Origin: Channallabes apus
Lineage: Eukaryota > Chordata > Actinopteri > Siluriformes > Clariidae
Assembly: GCA_030522415.1 (NCBI GenBank)
Contig: CM060108.1
Span: 41,500,756 to 41,564,755, forward strand
DNA: 64,000 nucleotides
Direction of reading: 5' to 3'
A program made the position numbers and the translations under genes. Positions 11,107 to 23,983 of the stretch are shown piece by piece. The notes below the pieces were generated by a model, which saw nothing but the letters and a program-made list of their open reading frames with translations, had not been told where the DNA came from and did not search any database. Position 1 is the first letter of the stretch, and every line of letters starts with the position of its first letter.

Positions 11107-12988
11107 AATGTATATAAATATATAGTGAAAAAGTATTCTTTTCAAGAAAAAACATATTATGTTTCATATTTCATATCTGATTATACTGTATATCAAAGTA
11201 ATATATAAAAAATCTTGTTTTTCTATTTTCCTTCTAAAGTAGAACAAAATAAACATGTACAGTAATGTATTCAGATCAAAAAGGTTTCTCAGACGTTTTT
11301 TTTTTCCCCCAATATTTTTAAGGCTCGACTGTGCAAGACTCTGCAGATGTAAATCCAGCTCCACACACCAGCACAGAATTATGAGGCATTGCTTTGCTTT
11401 GCTCTGCTACTTCAGCCTGTATGAATTGGGCATTAAGCAGTAAAACAACACAATGTGGCGAAGCTAAATTTGAACTTTTAATGGGATTTAGGTTGCAAGT
11501 TGAGCTCTAACTTTTAATAGGTTTCAGGTTCCAGGATTAGATGTCATTAAAAAAATAAAAGCAAAAGAGCTCTTTATATTTCACACAACAGCAGGAAAAA
11601 AAAATCCTCATCTTAAATGTCATGGTAGGAATACTGACAGCAAAAGACAAATAATGCGTGTTATTTGTTTTAATTCCTTATTTAAAAAAAAAATACAAAA
11701 AAGGAATAAAATGGCTGCAGTGGCTTTTAACATGTAGACGATGTGATCTGTGAATAAAGAATGACTAAAAGCAGTGAGGCAATTCATCAGCGGCTCGTCA
11801 TCCTGGCAATCGATCATGTGACCCAGTGACCAAAGTCATTTGTGACTGCTTCCTCGCATATCCCGAGCCTAAATCAAATCCTGATTGAGACAGATGCCTG
11901 TTTTATCTAGCGGTCTGATTTTTCGCGAGCTCTCACGGCGCGGGTTGTTCCGCCACCTGTCACTCGACAGATTTGTTTCGACCTCTGGCAACACCTGCGA
12001 CACACAGACACACGCCTTCCTCTGTTAGCATCGGAGGCAAAGCGCCACTTTACCCAGCAGCTGACGGCATACAATATAAAAGTGTGATGAAGAACAGGCT
12101 CCGGGCGCTGAATCTCAATCCAGCCGACTGTTTTCGTTCGGCATCACGCTGTTCGGTTCTCTCAGGCAAAGCAGCAGTAGCAAACTTTACATCTTTTACT
12201 AAAGTTCAATGACCCAGACCTCTAGTGCACAGAAGAGCAAGAAGGCTTAAGCTTAAAATCTGCACCACTTAAGGAGGCATTTCTAAAAGTTAATGCTCAG
12301 TGCTGGAGAAATCAGCGATCAATACGTTTTCTCCTTAGATGCAGCAGAACTATTAAAGGGGCTAAACTAAGCTAAACACGGCAGATGCTTCTTGCAAATA
12401 AGGAAGGCAAAAAAGACAAAAACAATTCGAATGAGGCTTCTCTTTTAGGACTGTGTGAGTAGGCCTCTGCTTTGATTGCACATCATTTGAAACTCTGAGT
12501 GACCTGAAAGAGCTGTAAAAGTAATCATTCTACACAAGATTTATTTTAGTGGAGCAAATCTGCTGTTATGTAAGTGGCAGCGCCACTCCAGACGACCTGA
12601 TTTTGTCGAATCACCTCTCACCATGATTACGACACTCTTAAATGCATGCAGATGGGAATCTGTCTCAGTTTCCTATTCCTGTTTTTTTTTTCCCCCTCGT
12701 AAAAAGATAATTATAGCCTGAACTTCGCTTCTTGCTTCAATTATCGATTTTCATCTCATTTACTGCTGATGCTGATGAAATATCCGTGAGCATGGTACAT
12801 TCAGGACCCAAAATAGAGAATTAGGATTTATTAAGAGTGGGTGATATGAACAAAAAATATAATATCCTGATACTTGAAGGCATTTCAAAAGCATACAGTA
12901 TCCGTTATATTATGTAGATTTGCTAACAAAAATTTGCCTTGAAAGCATTTTTAAATGATTAAGATGTAGTGTGATTGTATATGCCATA

Positions 12989-13518
12989 TATGAGGGGCAT
13001 CCAAGTCAAACTGGGACTTTTTGTCTCATGAGCAGAACAATGAAGCTGATTAACATTTAAAGAAGACTTCAAGCACAGTAGTGTGATGAGACTCTTAGCC
13101 GCAGTAAAACATTTGAATGATCCCCACTGCAGTCTTTCCTGTAAACACTGTCGTTCAGAGTAAAACGGCTGATCCTTGAAAATCAACGAATAACTTGTTG
13201 CCAACTTGCTGAAAAGACGCGTCTTTCTGTGGGAACCGTACACACAATCATTCACCAACACCACCTGCACAATATAGGAACTCGACTGGGAGTTATTGCC
13301 CGCACAGTCCTGATCTTGTCCACATGTTTGGGCCATTAAAGGAGTTCCTGGGAGGCCAGTGTTTCAGAGGTGAAGCAGGCAGTTCAATCATGACTCTGGC
13401 GTATCGATAAAATTTTGAAGCACTAGGAGGGAATTCTAAAGAGAAATAAAGTTTTTTCATAACAGTTCTGTTTTTCTGAACAATCAAAAGTCCCGGTATG
13501 AACTGAATACCCCTCATA
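12989..13518 (+). mobile_element. Mariner-type transposon relic with both terminal inverted repeats
   Basis: The left end TATGAGGGGCATCCAAGTC and the right end (inverse) TATGAGGGGTATTCAGTTC are matching inverted repeats of about 33 bp, and TA flanks both ends. The plus strand still shows mariner transposase pieces: a helix-turn-helix like ITCCQLAEKTRLSVGTVHTI near 13180-13250 and FGPLKEFLGGQ near 13330-13365. The catalytic middle is deleted, so the 530-bp copy is dead. Confidence 0.88.
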
Positions 13519-15597
13519 CAATATTAGGAATGATTGAGCACAATATGATTATGATTATATTGTACTACCACGTGGCCACAAACCTGATAACCCATAGTTT
13601 TGTCAGATTATAAAGCTTCTATTAAGCATGTATTGCTTCAACTAAAAGCAATACTTGTTATATTTCATCAACTTACCGGGGTTAATCAATAGTTTCAGTC
13701 TTCAGAGATTCCATATTCACTAAATATAAACGATTCAGTCTGAATTTGTGCAATCTAATACGAAAACGATGATTTGGTTAAACAATCTCCTTCTGTGGGT
13801 ATAGCCCAGATTTGCTAAACAGACACTCATCATCCGCTAATCACGTCGTTCGAACAGGTGCTCAGTGATTCTCGACTATGTAAATGTAAACCGTTAACAG
13901 ACTGATACTCTCCCATCACAGGCTCTTAAAAGACACGGGCGGATCGGTGGCAGCATGTGTTTGGCAAACCCTAATTTACAAGTGCCAAGCTGCAGCTTAT
14001 TATCCTCAGCACAGAAGCCGTGCCTCTGGTCAAACGAAAAAAAAAAAAAAAAAAAAAAAACAAGGAAGACAAACGGCGAGTCTGAGAGAAGAGACACAAT
14101 GCATGTTTCTTTTCTGCTTTCATTTCGGCTCCACATGCCTCTACTTCTCTGGCGCCATGGCAACAGACCTCAAGGCTCTCCCCAGCGAGGTTCTTTCTCC
14201 TCTCGATGGGGACCTTTAACCTCGCTAATGACTCTGAATACATGAGTGACACACACCAGTGTGCGCTCGGTTAGCGTTCATATAGCAGTGCGCTTCCCAT
14301 TTCGCATTTCATCGCAATGATGGACGCGATCGCAGCAAGACGTCGGGACACTCGTCTCGATGAATCGCGCTACATCTCCATGAAGCCTCTCGTGACTGAT
14401 GAAAGTAATTAATTTTATGGTTTCACTCGTTGCCTCTAAGATCAATACTGGCTCTGAGGCAAATCCATTTTCTCTGCATTAATTTGAAAATTCTCCTGGA
14501 AATGATTAGCTCGTGTGATTATGGCTTTCTAATTCTTTAGGCCAAGGAAATACTGTGTGTGTGCATTTCAGGCAATCCTTTTAAATATCACTACGAGGTG
14601 TTTAATTTGCCGGTGCTTAAGTGTGTTCAGTACCTACTTTATTGCCAGGCTCCTTTTACAGTAAAAGCCCATAAAAAAATCCGTCGAATCAGTGTGATTT
14701 CCTGTTTTATAGCCATGCATTTGTTTCATTTTCTAAAACCTCCAGGCACCAATCCAAACTCAAATCCAGGAGGACACAAATCAACAAAACAACCTGCTAA
14801 AATGTTTCATTAATATTTGGTATTATTTTAGGTGCAGTCCTTCATTCTAACCATTTATTTGGTAAAAAAAAAAATAATAATAATAAATTAAGTATGTGAT
14901 TTTATTATAGTTATCATTAACAACGCATCGTGATTTTATGTGACTTAATTCATTAGCTTAGCTTAAATCTCCTTATAAATCCTTCTTCTTGAAAAGGTTA
15001 TACAAAAAGGACACATTGTCAGACTGTAAATAGGTCATGATGTGTTATGAAGCTTAGATAACATTTATCCATTAATAGAAAGAGTTAAATTATGGGCAAA
15101 ACGATAACACTGTTAGAAGAAATAAACATAAAGTCAGCAGCTAGCTAGTCTCTCAGTTGGACTAGAGAAAAATTTTAATTGTATTACAAATGTAATAAAT
15201 CCTGTGGTAAATGTAAACTAAATTCTCCATTTTTTGTCAAAGTCAAAAGAGAAATGTAAAACTTTTACTTCAACAATTTACTTTAGTTATTTACTGAAGT
15301 TAAACTAGCATCTGTATTACTGTAGCTAGCATGCTAATAACTCTGCCCATGCAGACTAGCTGAATGCTGATTAACTAGACTATGGTGATAAATACTCAAT
15401 ACTAAAAGCTGTCTGACACTAAAACAGGCTGTATAACTTAATAAATATATGATTATAGTGTATATGGTATATGATTAACACAGTACTCTAATCAACATAA
15501 TATAGCTAGTTAAACAGTAGCTATTTTATCTGTACTTATGCTCAATTTACTAATTTCTGTAAAAATATAAAAAGATTTCACCACACAAAAACAGATT

Positions 15598-15600
<3 letters not shown>

Positions 15601-15667
<67 letters not shown>

Positions 15668-15685
15668 TGTGTGTGTGTGTGTGTG
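15601..15685. repeat. (TG)n microsatellite, 85 bp
   Basis: About 42 TG units with a single interruption at 15667. The transcript-sense strand reads CA. Confidence 0.95.
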
Positions 15686-16064
15686 CAAGATTAATGAAAA
15701 CATACAGTAGCATCATGGCTACAAAGAATTAGCAAGGACGGTAGCAAGATGGAAACGGATCCCCTTTTAAGTTACTTTTTTTTTTAAGCAGCCAGTGCCA
15801 AGAGGAATCACAAATTAAAATTAACTGAGGTTTAAAGTATATTTATTGGATATTTTCCTTAATTTTCATGTCTTTTTTAAAATGTTTTGGTTGTTTTTAT
15901 ATGTAAAAGTATTGGAAATAGTTTAAATTATTGGTAAAAAAGCATTTTTGCAATGCACATTTTCACCTTAAATCCGTACGCCAAGGTGCCACTAAAGCCA
16001 GCGACAATTTAGCATAGCCAGCCAGTTTTAAAGAGACTAGAGGAAAGTGGAGAACATAGTGTTT

Positions 16065-16150
16065 CCAAAAAAATCTCAGGCTCAAACTCGGGAATCTAGC
16101 GCTTTGAGGCAGCAATGCTACCTACTGCACCCGCTGTGCCACGCCTCTAT
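16065..16150 (-). mobile_element. SINE head fragment, reverse orientation
   Basis: The plus strand reads actcgggaatctagcgctttg...ctactgcacccgctgtgccac, the inverse of a tRNA-like SINE head with a B-box-like part. Short and diverged. Confidence 0.45.
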
Positions 16151-16929
16151 GGTGCAATTCATGGATTAAAGTAGAAATAAGACACCTTTCTGTTTGTTAT
16201 GCACGTTATTATAATCTTTATCCTTCGGCTATATATAGTGTAAGTGATGTAAGCCTAAGGGACAAGCCGAAACCCCTAACCGTGAAGTTCAGCACACTGC
16301 AAGCATTGAGAAAAAGATTAGTTAATTAGCACGGTTCCTGATATACAATACAGAAAGGATCTCCGGTACAGCACTGCTAATCCATTTATGCGTGTCTCAG
16401 CTGTTCACAGCCCGGCAGTGTCCAGTGAAATACGATCCAAGAGCTCGAGCCGCATTCCAAAACGTTATGTTGTGTAAAGAGAACTCCTACACCATCGGGT
16501 TGTGCTTCACCAATGTCAAAAGACATGTGTATTGTGGCACGACTCCAATATTTCCATGCCAAGTTTAACAAGCGCCTCATGCGGCACTGTTATCGTGAGA
16601 GCTACAAGTGGCCCCGCATGCTGTGAGCTTGAGAGGAGCTCTTTAATGCCACACCAGGAGATAAAGGCTTCACTTGGGCTCCTGTCGCATATGAAAAAAG
16701 GACGTAACCTTTGTTCATATTAGTTTTTTGTCATTATCGAATAAATTACCCTATCTATCTGAAACAACATCAGAGATATTAAAGGAAGACCATGATAAGC
16801 GGCAGTTCTTAGACTTAAAAAAGATGGCAACAAATACAAATACTTAACAGCACAATGAAGCTATTTTTTTTGTCTGCATATCGTAGCTTGTTAAGAAGCC
16901 GGGGATAAGGATGTAGGGTCAGCCATGAT

Positions 16930-17050
16930 GCAGAGCAGATAGGGTTAAGGGCTTTGCTCAATGGCCCAACAGCTTGGCAGTGCTGGAGCTTGAGCGCCTA
17001 GCCTTCTAATCAGTAACCCAAAGCCTTAACCACTGAGCCTACATTGTCCC
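16930..17050 (-). mobile_element. SINE fragment, reverse orientation
   Basis: The plus strand has gggttaagggctttgctcaa, tggcagtgctggagcttgag, ccttctaatcagtaaccc and agccttaaccactgagcc, the inverse of the fish tRNA-SINE found intact at 42285-42466. Confidence 0.65.
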
Positions 17051-18934
17051 TGTGCCATTAGTGTAAACGTATTAGTAACATTCTGCTGTTTAGAAATGTT
17101 TAGCATTACAGGAACCTGAGGAACATTTAGGGCTGACTCCGAATACCAGAAAAGCCAATGAAATGGTATCCTGTATCCTCATAATAGCATCATGTTACAA
17201 TATTCCTACAATTCACTTTATCTTACAAATGCTCTAACAGCCCGAGCTAACCATCTAATCTAAAGAATCAATCCAGTACTGTTTCTGTGAAACCGCCCCG
17301 AGCGGAGCCATGGTGGTAATTTCATTAAAGCAAATCACGATTTATTACAATGGCCCTGTTCAGCAATACAGGAGTCCACATTAGTGTAGGCCTAATGGCT
17401 GTTCATAAATGCATGCAAATACATAAAACATGCATGTAACCCAAGTCCCGCTTCTTTACAGGGCAGTTGGCGATTCACGTGCTGACACAGTCCTGCGACT
17501 TAATCTTGAACTGAGAAGATCTTAATAGGCAGCAATCAATCTAGTCTTTAAACGTTCGCAATTTCAAAGCACTGTCTCAGCACAATTACATCCGCTTTTA
17601 TTTTATTACGTCTTATAACGGTGAAAAAGAGCATAGCATTTATATTTAAACAGGCGAAGAATTGCAAGGCATGGTGACCTTGTAAACCTTAGCCAATTAC
17701 TTGCATTTATACTCCATTTATTGACCATTTATGTAATTGTTCCACAACTACCAAACAACCCTACAATCTGGTTTATTACTATATGTCTATTGCCTTTGGC
17801 AACACACAACAACTCGTAACAATCTGTTTAGTACTCAGAGCTAAGTACAAAACTGAGCGCCACTACGGCTGTGGCACTACTTAACCTCTTGAGATTTGAA
17901 TGTCCTCGTATAAGGACATGACATTTTCTCCCTGTTACAGAACATTGTCTGTACTGTATATCGTTGGGCAATCTGCATATGAGAACTGCTAGGTCTAATT
18001 CTTTTGTCAAACTGCTGTTTGAAGATATTGATTAAGTTCATAGTTATCAGGCACTAATAGAGAGAAACTGCAGTGAGAAGAAATTGCAATGTACAACACA
18101 GCAGAGTCTAGATGTCAGATTAACCCAGACAGGCGTCTCACTACACGCTACCTTAACGCTACCACAATATCAGAGTTTAGAAAAAGCATCTAAAGAAGGA
18201 AGCAATAAAATAAGCGGAATATTTTATGCCCATCGTTGGAAATGCACTGCAATCTCAACTGTTCTTTGTCACGCTGCTGTGATCACCCGCGGATGGCAAT
18301 TATGATAATTCTGCTGTTAATCACATTTACATACATGCGAGCGTCAGAGCGTCAGCAGGCTGTTTGCACGCATCCATGGTGGGCCCATTAAAATTCTAGT
18401 CTCTAGATCGACTTAATTGTAGCTTGTCAAGATGCTGCTTCCAGACTAGAATTATGTAAGTGTTGAAGATACAAAAAAAAAAAAAAAAAACTAAATGTAT
18501 AAAGAAAACACAATGTGTAGTTCTAAACATCTTGAAGCTCAAAACATCTTGTATATACGTTAGCTACTTCTGTAAATAAGTAGTTGATACTATCACACAA
18601 CTTAAGATATTCCACCTAAAGGCCAGCGGTCAGAGTCAGAATTACAAATGGAAAAATTTAGTGCTGACCTTTCAAAGCAACATTTCAGAGGTATCAGGTG
18701 AATACTGTGAACGAAACCCCAAAACGGGTTGCTTTCTGGAACTCAATTAGGAAAGAGAAGCTTAAGGCTGAACTTTTAATGCATGTACACAAGATGTACA
18801 CGAGACTACTCTGCACAGTCCACTGTCGTTTCTTGCATTAATCTTCCTCACAAATTGCGACGTGTCTACAAGATAAACTAACTAAAAGTTGAACAAACTT
18901 CGCCAAAAAAAAAAAGACAAAACTTACATATTTG

Positions 18935-19000
18935 CTCTAATCTAAGCAATTTCCCTTTGGGATTAATAAAGTTCTTTGAATCTTGAATCTTGAATCTTAA
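18935..19000 (+). mobile_element. LINE 3' end with TTGAATC-type tail repeats
   Basis: ttccctttgggattaataaa followed by gttctttgaatcttgaatct and further TTGAATC copies. This is the typical 3' end of fish L2/CR1-like retrotransposons with a short-repeat tail. No coding part remains here. Confidence 0.65.
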
Positions 19001-20160
19001 CTTCTTTTAGGAGACTTCACTGAACATCACTATAAAGTGATGGCTAGAGATATTTCAGCTCTGTCTAGCATCCTAATAGATTTAGTTTGTCATCCTTGGA
19101 TGTTTATTCACGCATGAGAATCATGGTCAAGATCTGGAGCCAATTCCTGGGAACACTGGGCATGAGATAGGAAAACATTCTGGATCCTTAATGGGCAGTA
19201 ATTTGACAGAAAATAAGTTCCACGGCATAGAGATTCTCTTCCATGTTAGCCTGTTCTGACAAGCACTCGTCTATATGCATAAAGAGACTGGCACTGCGAG
19301 AAAGATAATGCTGCCCGTAGGGAGGGTGGGCGGATGTGGGAGCGGTTGCCAGGGTTTCCCACTCACACTCAAAGGAGTGGTTGGGTAATTAGACCTATTA
19401 TCCATCTGATGGAAAAGTGCTGTCTGGTTACACACCTGCCTCCTCTCGCCTCTCAAGATGGGAATCGTTCAAATTGAGCCCATATAGCAAACACTCCTCG
19501 GTATGCGAGTTCTTCTTCAACACACACCCATGCATCTGACCTCATCCCACCAGTGATTTGTGGGCTCTCATGGGAGTGCACTATGCATTTGTCCTTTGCA
19601 CTTCCTGCAGTAATGTTGGAAATCATCCAAATCTGCTTTACATATCTCATCAGATATTGTCTGATGAGGTGGCCATGGCAACAGGGTCTCGCGGGTATCC
19701 TAAAAGTGCCAAGGAGGGAGAGGGTCAACTCTAGGCTCATTGAGCATTTGCACGGGATAGCAATAGCATATTTCACATCATGATGCACGCAAGTGTAGAG
19801 GGAAGAAGGTTAACCATGTCACTGTCATAATAGATGGGCCAAGGGCCTCGAGATTAGACACTCAATGAGGTCGGAGCCTCTTTATGAGCGAGTGGTTGAG
19901 CCGCTAATCAGCCTTACTGGGTAGCTGGTTTATCCAGAGTCGCTCACGTCAGCGTTTGCTGTTATTGTTTTTCTTTGTGTTATTGTCTGCATTTTAGAGG
20001 CTCAAGAATTGAGCAAGTGGCTGTGCTTTTGTTGAGAGAGATAGGAATGAAAAACTTTAGATAGAGAATTAAAGCAGAATTTTTCTACCCTGTGTATTTA
20101 TATTCAGCAGACAAACCAACTATCAGCAATTTCAAACAAGGAAAGGATAGCGATTCTTAC

Positions 20161-20961
20161 CTTCGTCGGGATCTGGTGGACCGAACTCCAGCTCATACCG
20201 CAGGATGTAGAAATTATTCCATACGTAGAGCTGGTTGTCTCGAGGGTTGTAATCCACAGCAGCAATGTACTGATAGTTATTGGGGAAGGGGATGTCTGTG
20301 AACTCGCCACGACCAAACTTGGTGTTGTAGACGTAGTCGATATGGCTCTTGCTGGCCTCGCTTTCGTTCTCCTCATAGCTAGAGCGTACCACGTGCAACA
20401 CCCCGCACACCATGAAGGCGTCGGAGGCTGAGCGCTTGTCGTACGCCGTCTCCCACGTGGCCTCGAAGCGCAGAGTGTAGGGGTTCAGCTGGCTCACGAC
20501 GATGCGCCCGTTGTTCTGCTCCGTCGCGTAAATTACCCACAATCCTCGTTCGTCAACACCCAGATCGATGTCAGTCTTGCCTCCCCAGCGATAAGGTGAC
20601 GTGTCATGGTAGTTAGCGTTGGCCACAATGGCCTCGCCGCTCTTGATGCGTGTGCGCAAGTCGAACTTGACAATGTTCCTCGTACGTTCCTTGTTGAAGA
20701 AGATGGCGCCATCGTAGGCCACGAATCCGGTGCCATCTACCCGGTGAGGCAACTTGTACGTGGTCATTTGCCTGCCGTTGCGGAAATCCTCGAGCGAATT
20801 GTATTCAATTAGCATATCGGTGCGGTATGGCGTCCACGGCATGAAATAGATCTTGTCTCCAGCCTGTAGCGGGTCTTTGCACCAAGCTCCCGCTTGCTGC
20901 TCAGCCTCAAATGTAAAAACCGGTTCCCCCACTGCTTTCAACGTCCCGGGACAAATGAAAA
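20161..20961 (-). CDS. adgrl2: adgrl2 coding exon 4: complete olfactomedin domain
   Basis: An 801-nt exon that encodes residues 135-400, the whole olfactomedin beta-propeller in one exon, as in other latrophilins. The domain binds FLRT proteins and contributes to teneurin binding at the cell surface. Recognisable stretches are [112 protein letters not shown] and [19 protein letters not shown]. The conserved disulphide pair would be C137 and C319. A sequon N-E-S lies at residue 332. The acceptor is gtttcag|TT and the donor is GAAG|GTAAGA. The acceptor TT completes Ile after exon 3 or Val after the microexon. Sequence resembles ADGRL2 most. It shows no disruption and is markedly more GC-rich than the flanking introns. 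Confidence 0.98.
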
Positions 20962-22331
20962 CTGAAACGAAAGCCACGAGACAAAAAAATCAGAGATGCA
21001 AAGATTCTATCACTTCGAGTCGATATCTTGTTCTAAAACTGCAAGATAAAGTATGTGTATGTGTATGTGTGTGTGTGTAAAGCATGGATTTCATAAGATT
21101 TTAGATCCCAAACTCGTTTTGACGGTGTGGTGGTGTGCATAGTTGAGAGGAGATTCAAAAGGTTAAGTAAGTTTGAGCAGCTCTGATATGTTTCAATGTG
21201 GCCTTGCTCCCTTAGACATCTTAACCCAAGTAACTGTAAGTGAAAAAGGTGAAAGAACTGCAAAAGACCTCCTGTAAACGAAAGGAGACGAGAGAGGGAC
21301 AGAGAGGGAGAGCGAGCAAGAGAGAGAGGAATAGAAAGAGAGAGAGAGACAGGAAAAGAGAGATGTAGTTCAGTTGTGCAAATGTTCCCTAAGTAAGGAT
21401 TCATTACTGTTTTTTTTTTTTTTTTTTTTAAATCAGCTGAACTTGGCATCAGATAACTGAAGGTATAGAATTCTATCAGTGCGATACCTTAGAAATAAAA
21501 CACACACATACATGAATCATGTCTTAGGAAAGAACAAACAGCACGCATGACACGCGATAGGAGGGACGAGGCAGGGGAAGGACAGTGGAGCAGAATGCCA
21601 AAAATGCTTCTTGGGACAGATAGGATGACAAACAGCAAGAGAGAGAGAGAGAGAGAGAGACAGAGAAGGAACTGAGCTGACGATGGGTGAAGGAGGCCTT
21701 GCTGAAATCAAACATCCGTCTTGAAATTTGGACAGAGCACAATGTATGTGCGGTCTATGATGTGAAGAATATCACGTATATAAATATCTATATATATATA
21801 TCGATAGATGGATATTAAAGACCTCCCTCTCCCATGACCAACCATCTTAATCAGAAAATGTCTCATGGATGGTGATTGGAATAAGCCAAATAGATAAGCC
21901 AGATTATTAATATTATTATTTTATTTATTTATTTTTTTTTAAATCATGGTAAAAATAGTTCTCAATTTGGTAAAAACAGATGATGGACTTTTGGAGCAAT
22001 CTTATAGGTTTCTCCAGGATCTTCAGGTTGAACACCCCGAGACCAAAGCATATCTATAAAGAAAGTGATGGAGAAAGTGTCGATTATGATGGAACATCTC
22101 ATCCAAACAGCTCTCTAATTTCATTTGGAGTCAATGGAAGTCTGAGATCGTCGAGATCTCAAGGTCTAGTTATCATGTGGGGAAAAGGAAGGATAAGGGC
22201 AAAGGGGGGAGCAGGGTTGAAAGGGTAAAGGGAGGGGGGGGGAGGGCGGGGGATAGGGGGAGGTGGACGGCTCAGAACCATACAAACAGACAACAAGGAG
22301 CTGAGGACCGAGAACCAGAGCGGCCATTTAC
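20962..22331. other. adgrl2 intron between microexon 3a and exon 4
   Basis: 1.4 kb with GA-rich simple sequence (21290-21365, 21640-21662), an A/T run at 21411-21430, a TA patch at 21780-21805, and a G-rich plus-strand block at 22203-22268 (C-rich in the RNA), 63-128 nt downstream of the microexon donor. Confidence 0.75.
22203..22268 (+). other. G-quadruplex-type G-rich block (C-rich in the pre-mRNA)
   Basis: Contains many runs of three or more G separated by short spacers, including GGGAGGGCGGGGGATAGGGG, enough for a G4 on the plus (template) strand. In the transcript it is a C-rich pyrimidine tract just downstream of the microexon. Confidence 0.7.
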
Positions 22332-22346
22332 CTTTTTGCTCCACTT
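22332..22346 (-). CDS. adgrl2: adgrl2 15-nt microexon (splice site A, KVEQK insert)
   Basis: A 15-nt exon, AAGTGGAGCAAAAAG, flanked by atag acceptor and GTAAAT donor. Spliced between exons 3 and 4 it changes VPY-I-F to VPY-K-V-E-Q-K-V-F, keeping the frame (15 nt, phase 1 in and out). KVEQK is the known latrophilin insert between the lectin and olfactomedin domains; in mammalian latrophilins this alternative segment lowers teneurin binding. The upstream intron has a pyrimidine run (ctctttccacttttttcc) 13 to 30 nt before the AG, and a UGC trinucleotide about 40 nt upstream, compatible with neuronal microexon control but not proof of it. The match of all five residues, the exact phase and GT-AG ends in the right intron make coincidence very unlikely. 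Whether it is included in this species is unknown. Confidence 0.9.
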
Positions 22347-23936
22347 CTATTGAGCGGTGGAAAAAAGTGGAAAGAGCGTCAAGGCAGAGAAAGATTAGAA
22401 TGAGATTAGCATAAAGAAGATCTACAGGTACAGTACATCTATACGGAGTGAGTCAGAGGATGTAAGAGATAGAAAGATTTATATACACATAAAATAATGT
22501 TGGCAAGGGACAAAAATCTAGCCACATAGCTTGTAAGGCAACGGTTCCCAAAATGTCTTATGGGCTCACTGAGTTCAAGTGTGAGGTTTCTTATTTCTGT
22601 CTCGATTGCAGAACTTAATTATAATAATAAGGCTAATAATAATAATAATATTAATAACTGTTAATAAAAGATCATTTGGGAACCCCTGCTATATATGATA
22701 TTGATGTCGCTACATTGGCTCGTCCCTATTAATGAAGAAAGAAGGTTAATCGTTAAAGAAAGTAAGAGTGGAAGACAGAGACAGAGAAATGAGCCAAGAA
22801 CCAGAAAAGCAAAGGACTGATTATAGGCATGTTCTTGAAGGTTTTTAGAGGGGCTTGAAGGACGCCTTTTCAACTTGCTGCGTACTTGAAGATTACAAAA
22901 AAAAGGGGGGGAAAAGAAAAAAAAGAATTCACATAATTACTTACACCATTAGCCTGTGAGAACAGTGAATAAAAACGAAAGCGCACATGGCAGATGATTT
23001 TCTCAAGCCCTCGAGTCGAACGGACTGGCCTCCAGGGGCCTCAAGTAGAAAACTTTGCCGAGGTCCTACCCGAAAAAATATGGTTTAAATGACGTTAAAA
23101 AAAAAAAAACGTGCACATGAGGTTGCCGAGAAATATATGTTATGGACTAATCGTTTAAAAAAATAAAAATAAAAAAAGTAAATAGGACTATTTCAGCCCC
23201 CTGCCCCCCCCCCCCAAAAAAAAAAGACCTCTGATATAAACCTGCAAAAACACTAATATAAACTAACTAAAGCAAACAGACTTATACACTACTGCTGAAT
23301 AAAACGAGAGAATGTTGACCAAGGCCATCTCACAACTACATTAGTCAGAGTCAATAGCGCATCACAGATCACTTGCACATTAATGGAGTATTAATGTTTT
23401 CTGTTAACAAAAGCAAATTCATTCCCGGATGGTGCTTTTATTGCAGCGATCAGACGGTTGCGCTGATTATGTCGAGGAAAACAGGCAATCGCTGCAAATT
23501 GCCTTTTGATGTTGGCCTGTGACATCCTCATTACGGCGCCTCAAAAGGCTGACACGCCGCAGCTCGCGGATGAAGAACAACGGTCAGCATGTTCCTGCTG
23601 AACAGTACCTGCGGGTAAAGTCATCAGGGGGCGTCAACACTACTGTACATTCACACTAGCGAGAAACCAGTCGCTCTTGCACCTTGTAGGTTGTCATGGC
23701 TGCAAAAACATAAAGCCTAGAACTCGACATATCCGTTTTTGTTTATAATGTACTCCGGGTTGATTGGCATGGTACATGCTTGGATTTGTAGTAGATTTGT
23801 TGGCTGATAAACAAAGCAATCTAACTGTACTAGATACTGTATGTACATATACTCGTCAGAGTCTAAAATAATGTAAGCGACTCCATTCCAAGTTTTTTTT
23901 TTGGATACCAAAGATGGGGGCGTCTCCAAAATGTAG

Positions 23937-23977
<41 letters not shown>

Positions 23978-23983
23978 ACTTAA

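Larger units (their letters stand above)
5618..20160. other. adgrl2 intron 4 (14.5 kb): repeats and unique AT-rich DNA
   Basis: Holds a TA/GATA microsatellite (5775-5857), a TTAGC-rich degenerate repeat zone (5960-6730), a MITE (9016-9489), a SINE beside a Tc1-like relic (10418-11106), a mariner relic (12989-13518), a long GT repeat (15601-15685), SINE pieces (16065-16150, 16930-17050) and a LINE 3' end (18935-19000). The stretches 6.7-9.0, 11.1-12.9, 13.5-15.6 and 17.1-18.9 kb look unique, with no recognisable genes. 19.4-19.8 kb is less AT-rich and could hold conserved non-coding sequence. No extra latrophilin exon was seen. Confidence 0.7.

Noticed and set aside
5618..20160. Search for further alternative adgrl2 exons between olfactomedin and stalk
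   Set aside because: Some latrophilins have extra linker exons here; nothing with matching residues and splice sites was seen by eye.
20606..20812. Plus-strand frame over exon 4
   Set aside because: Antisense shadow of the olfactomedin exon.
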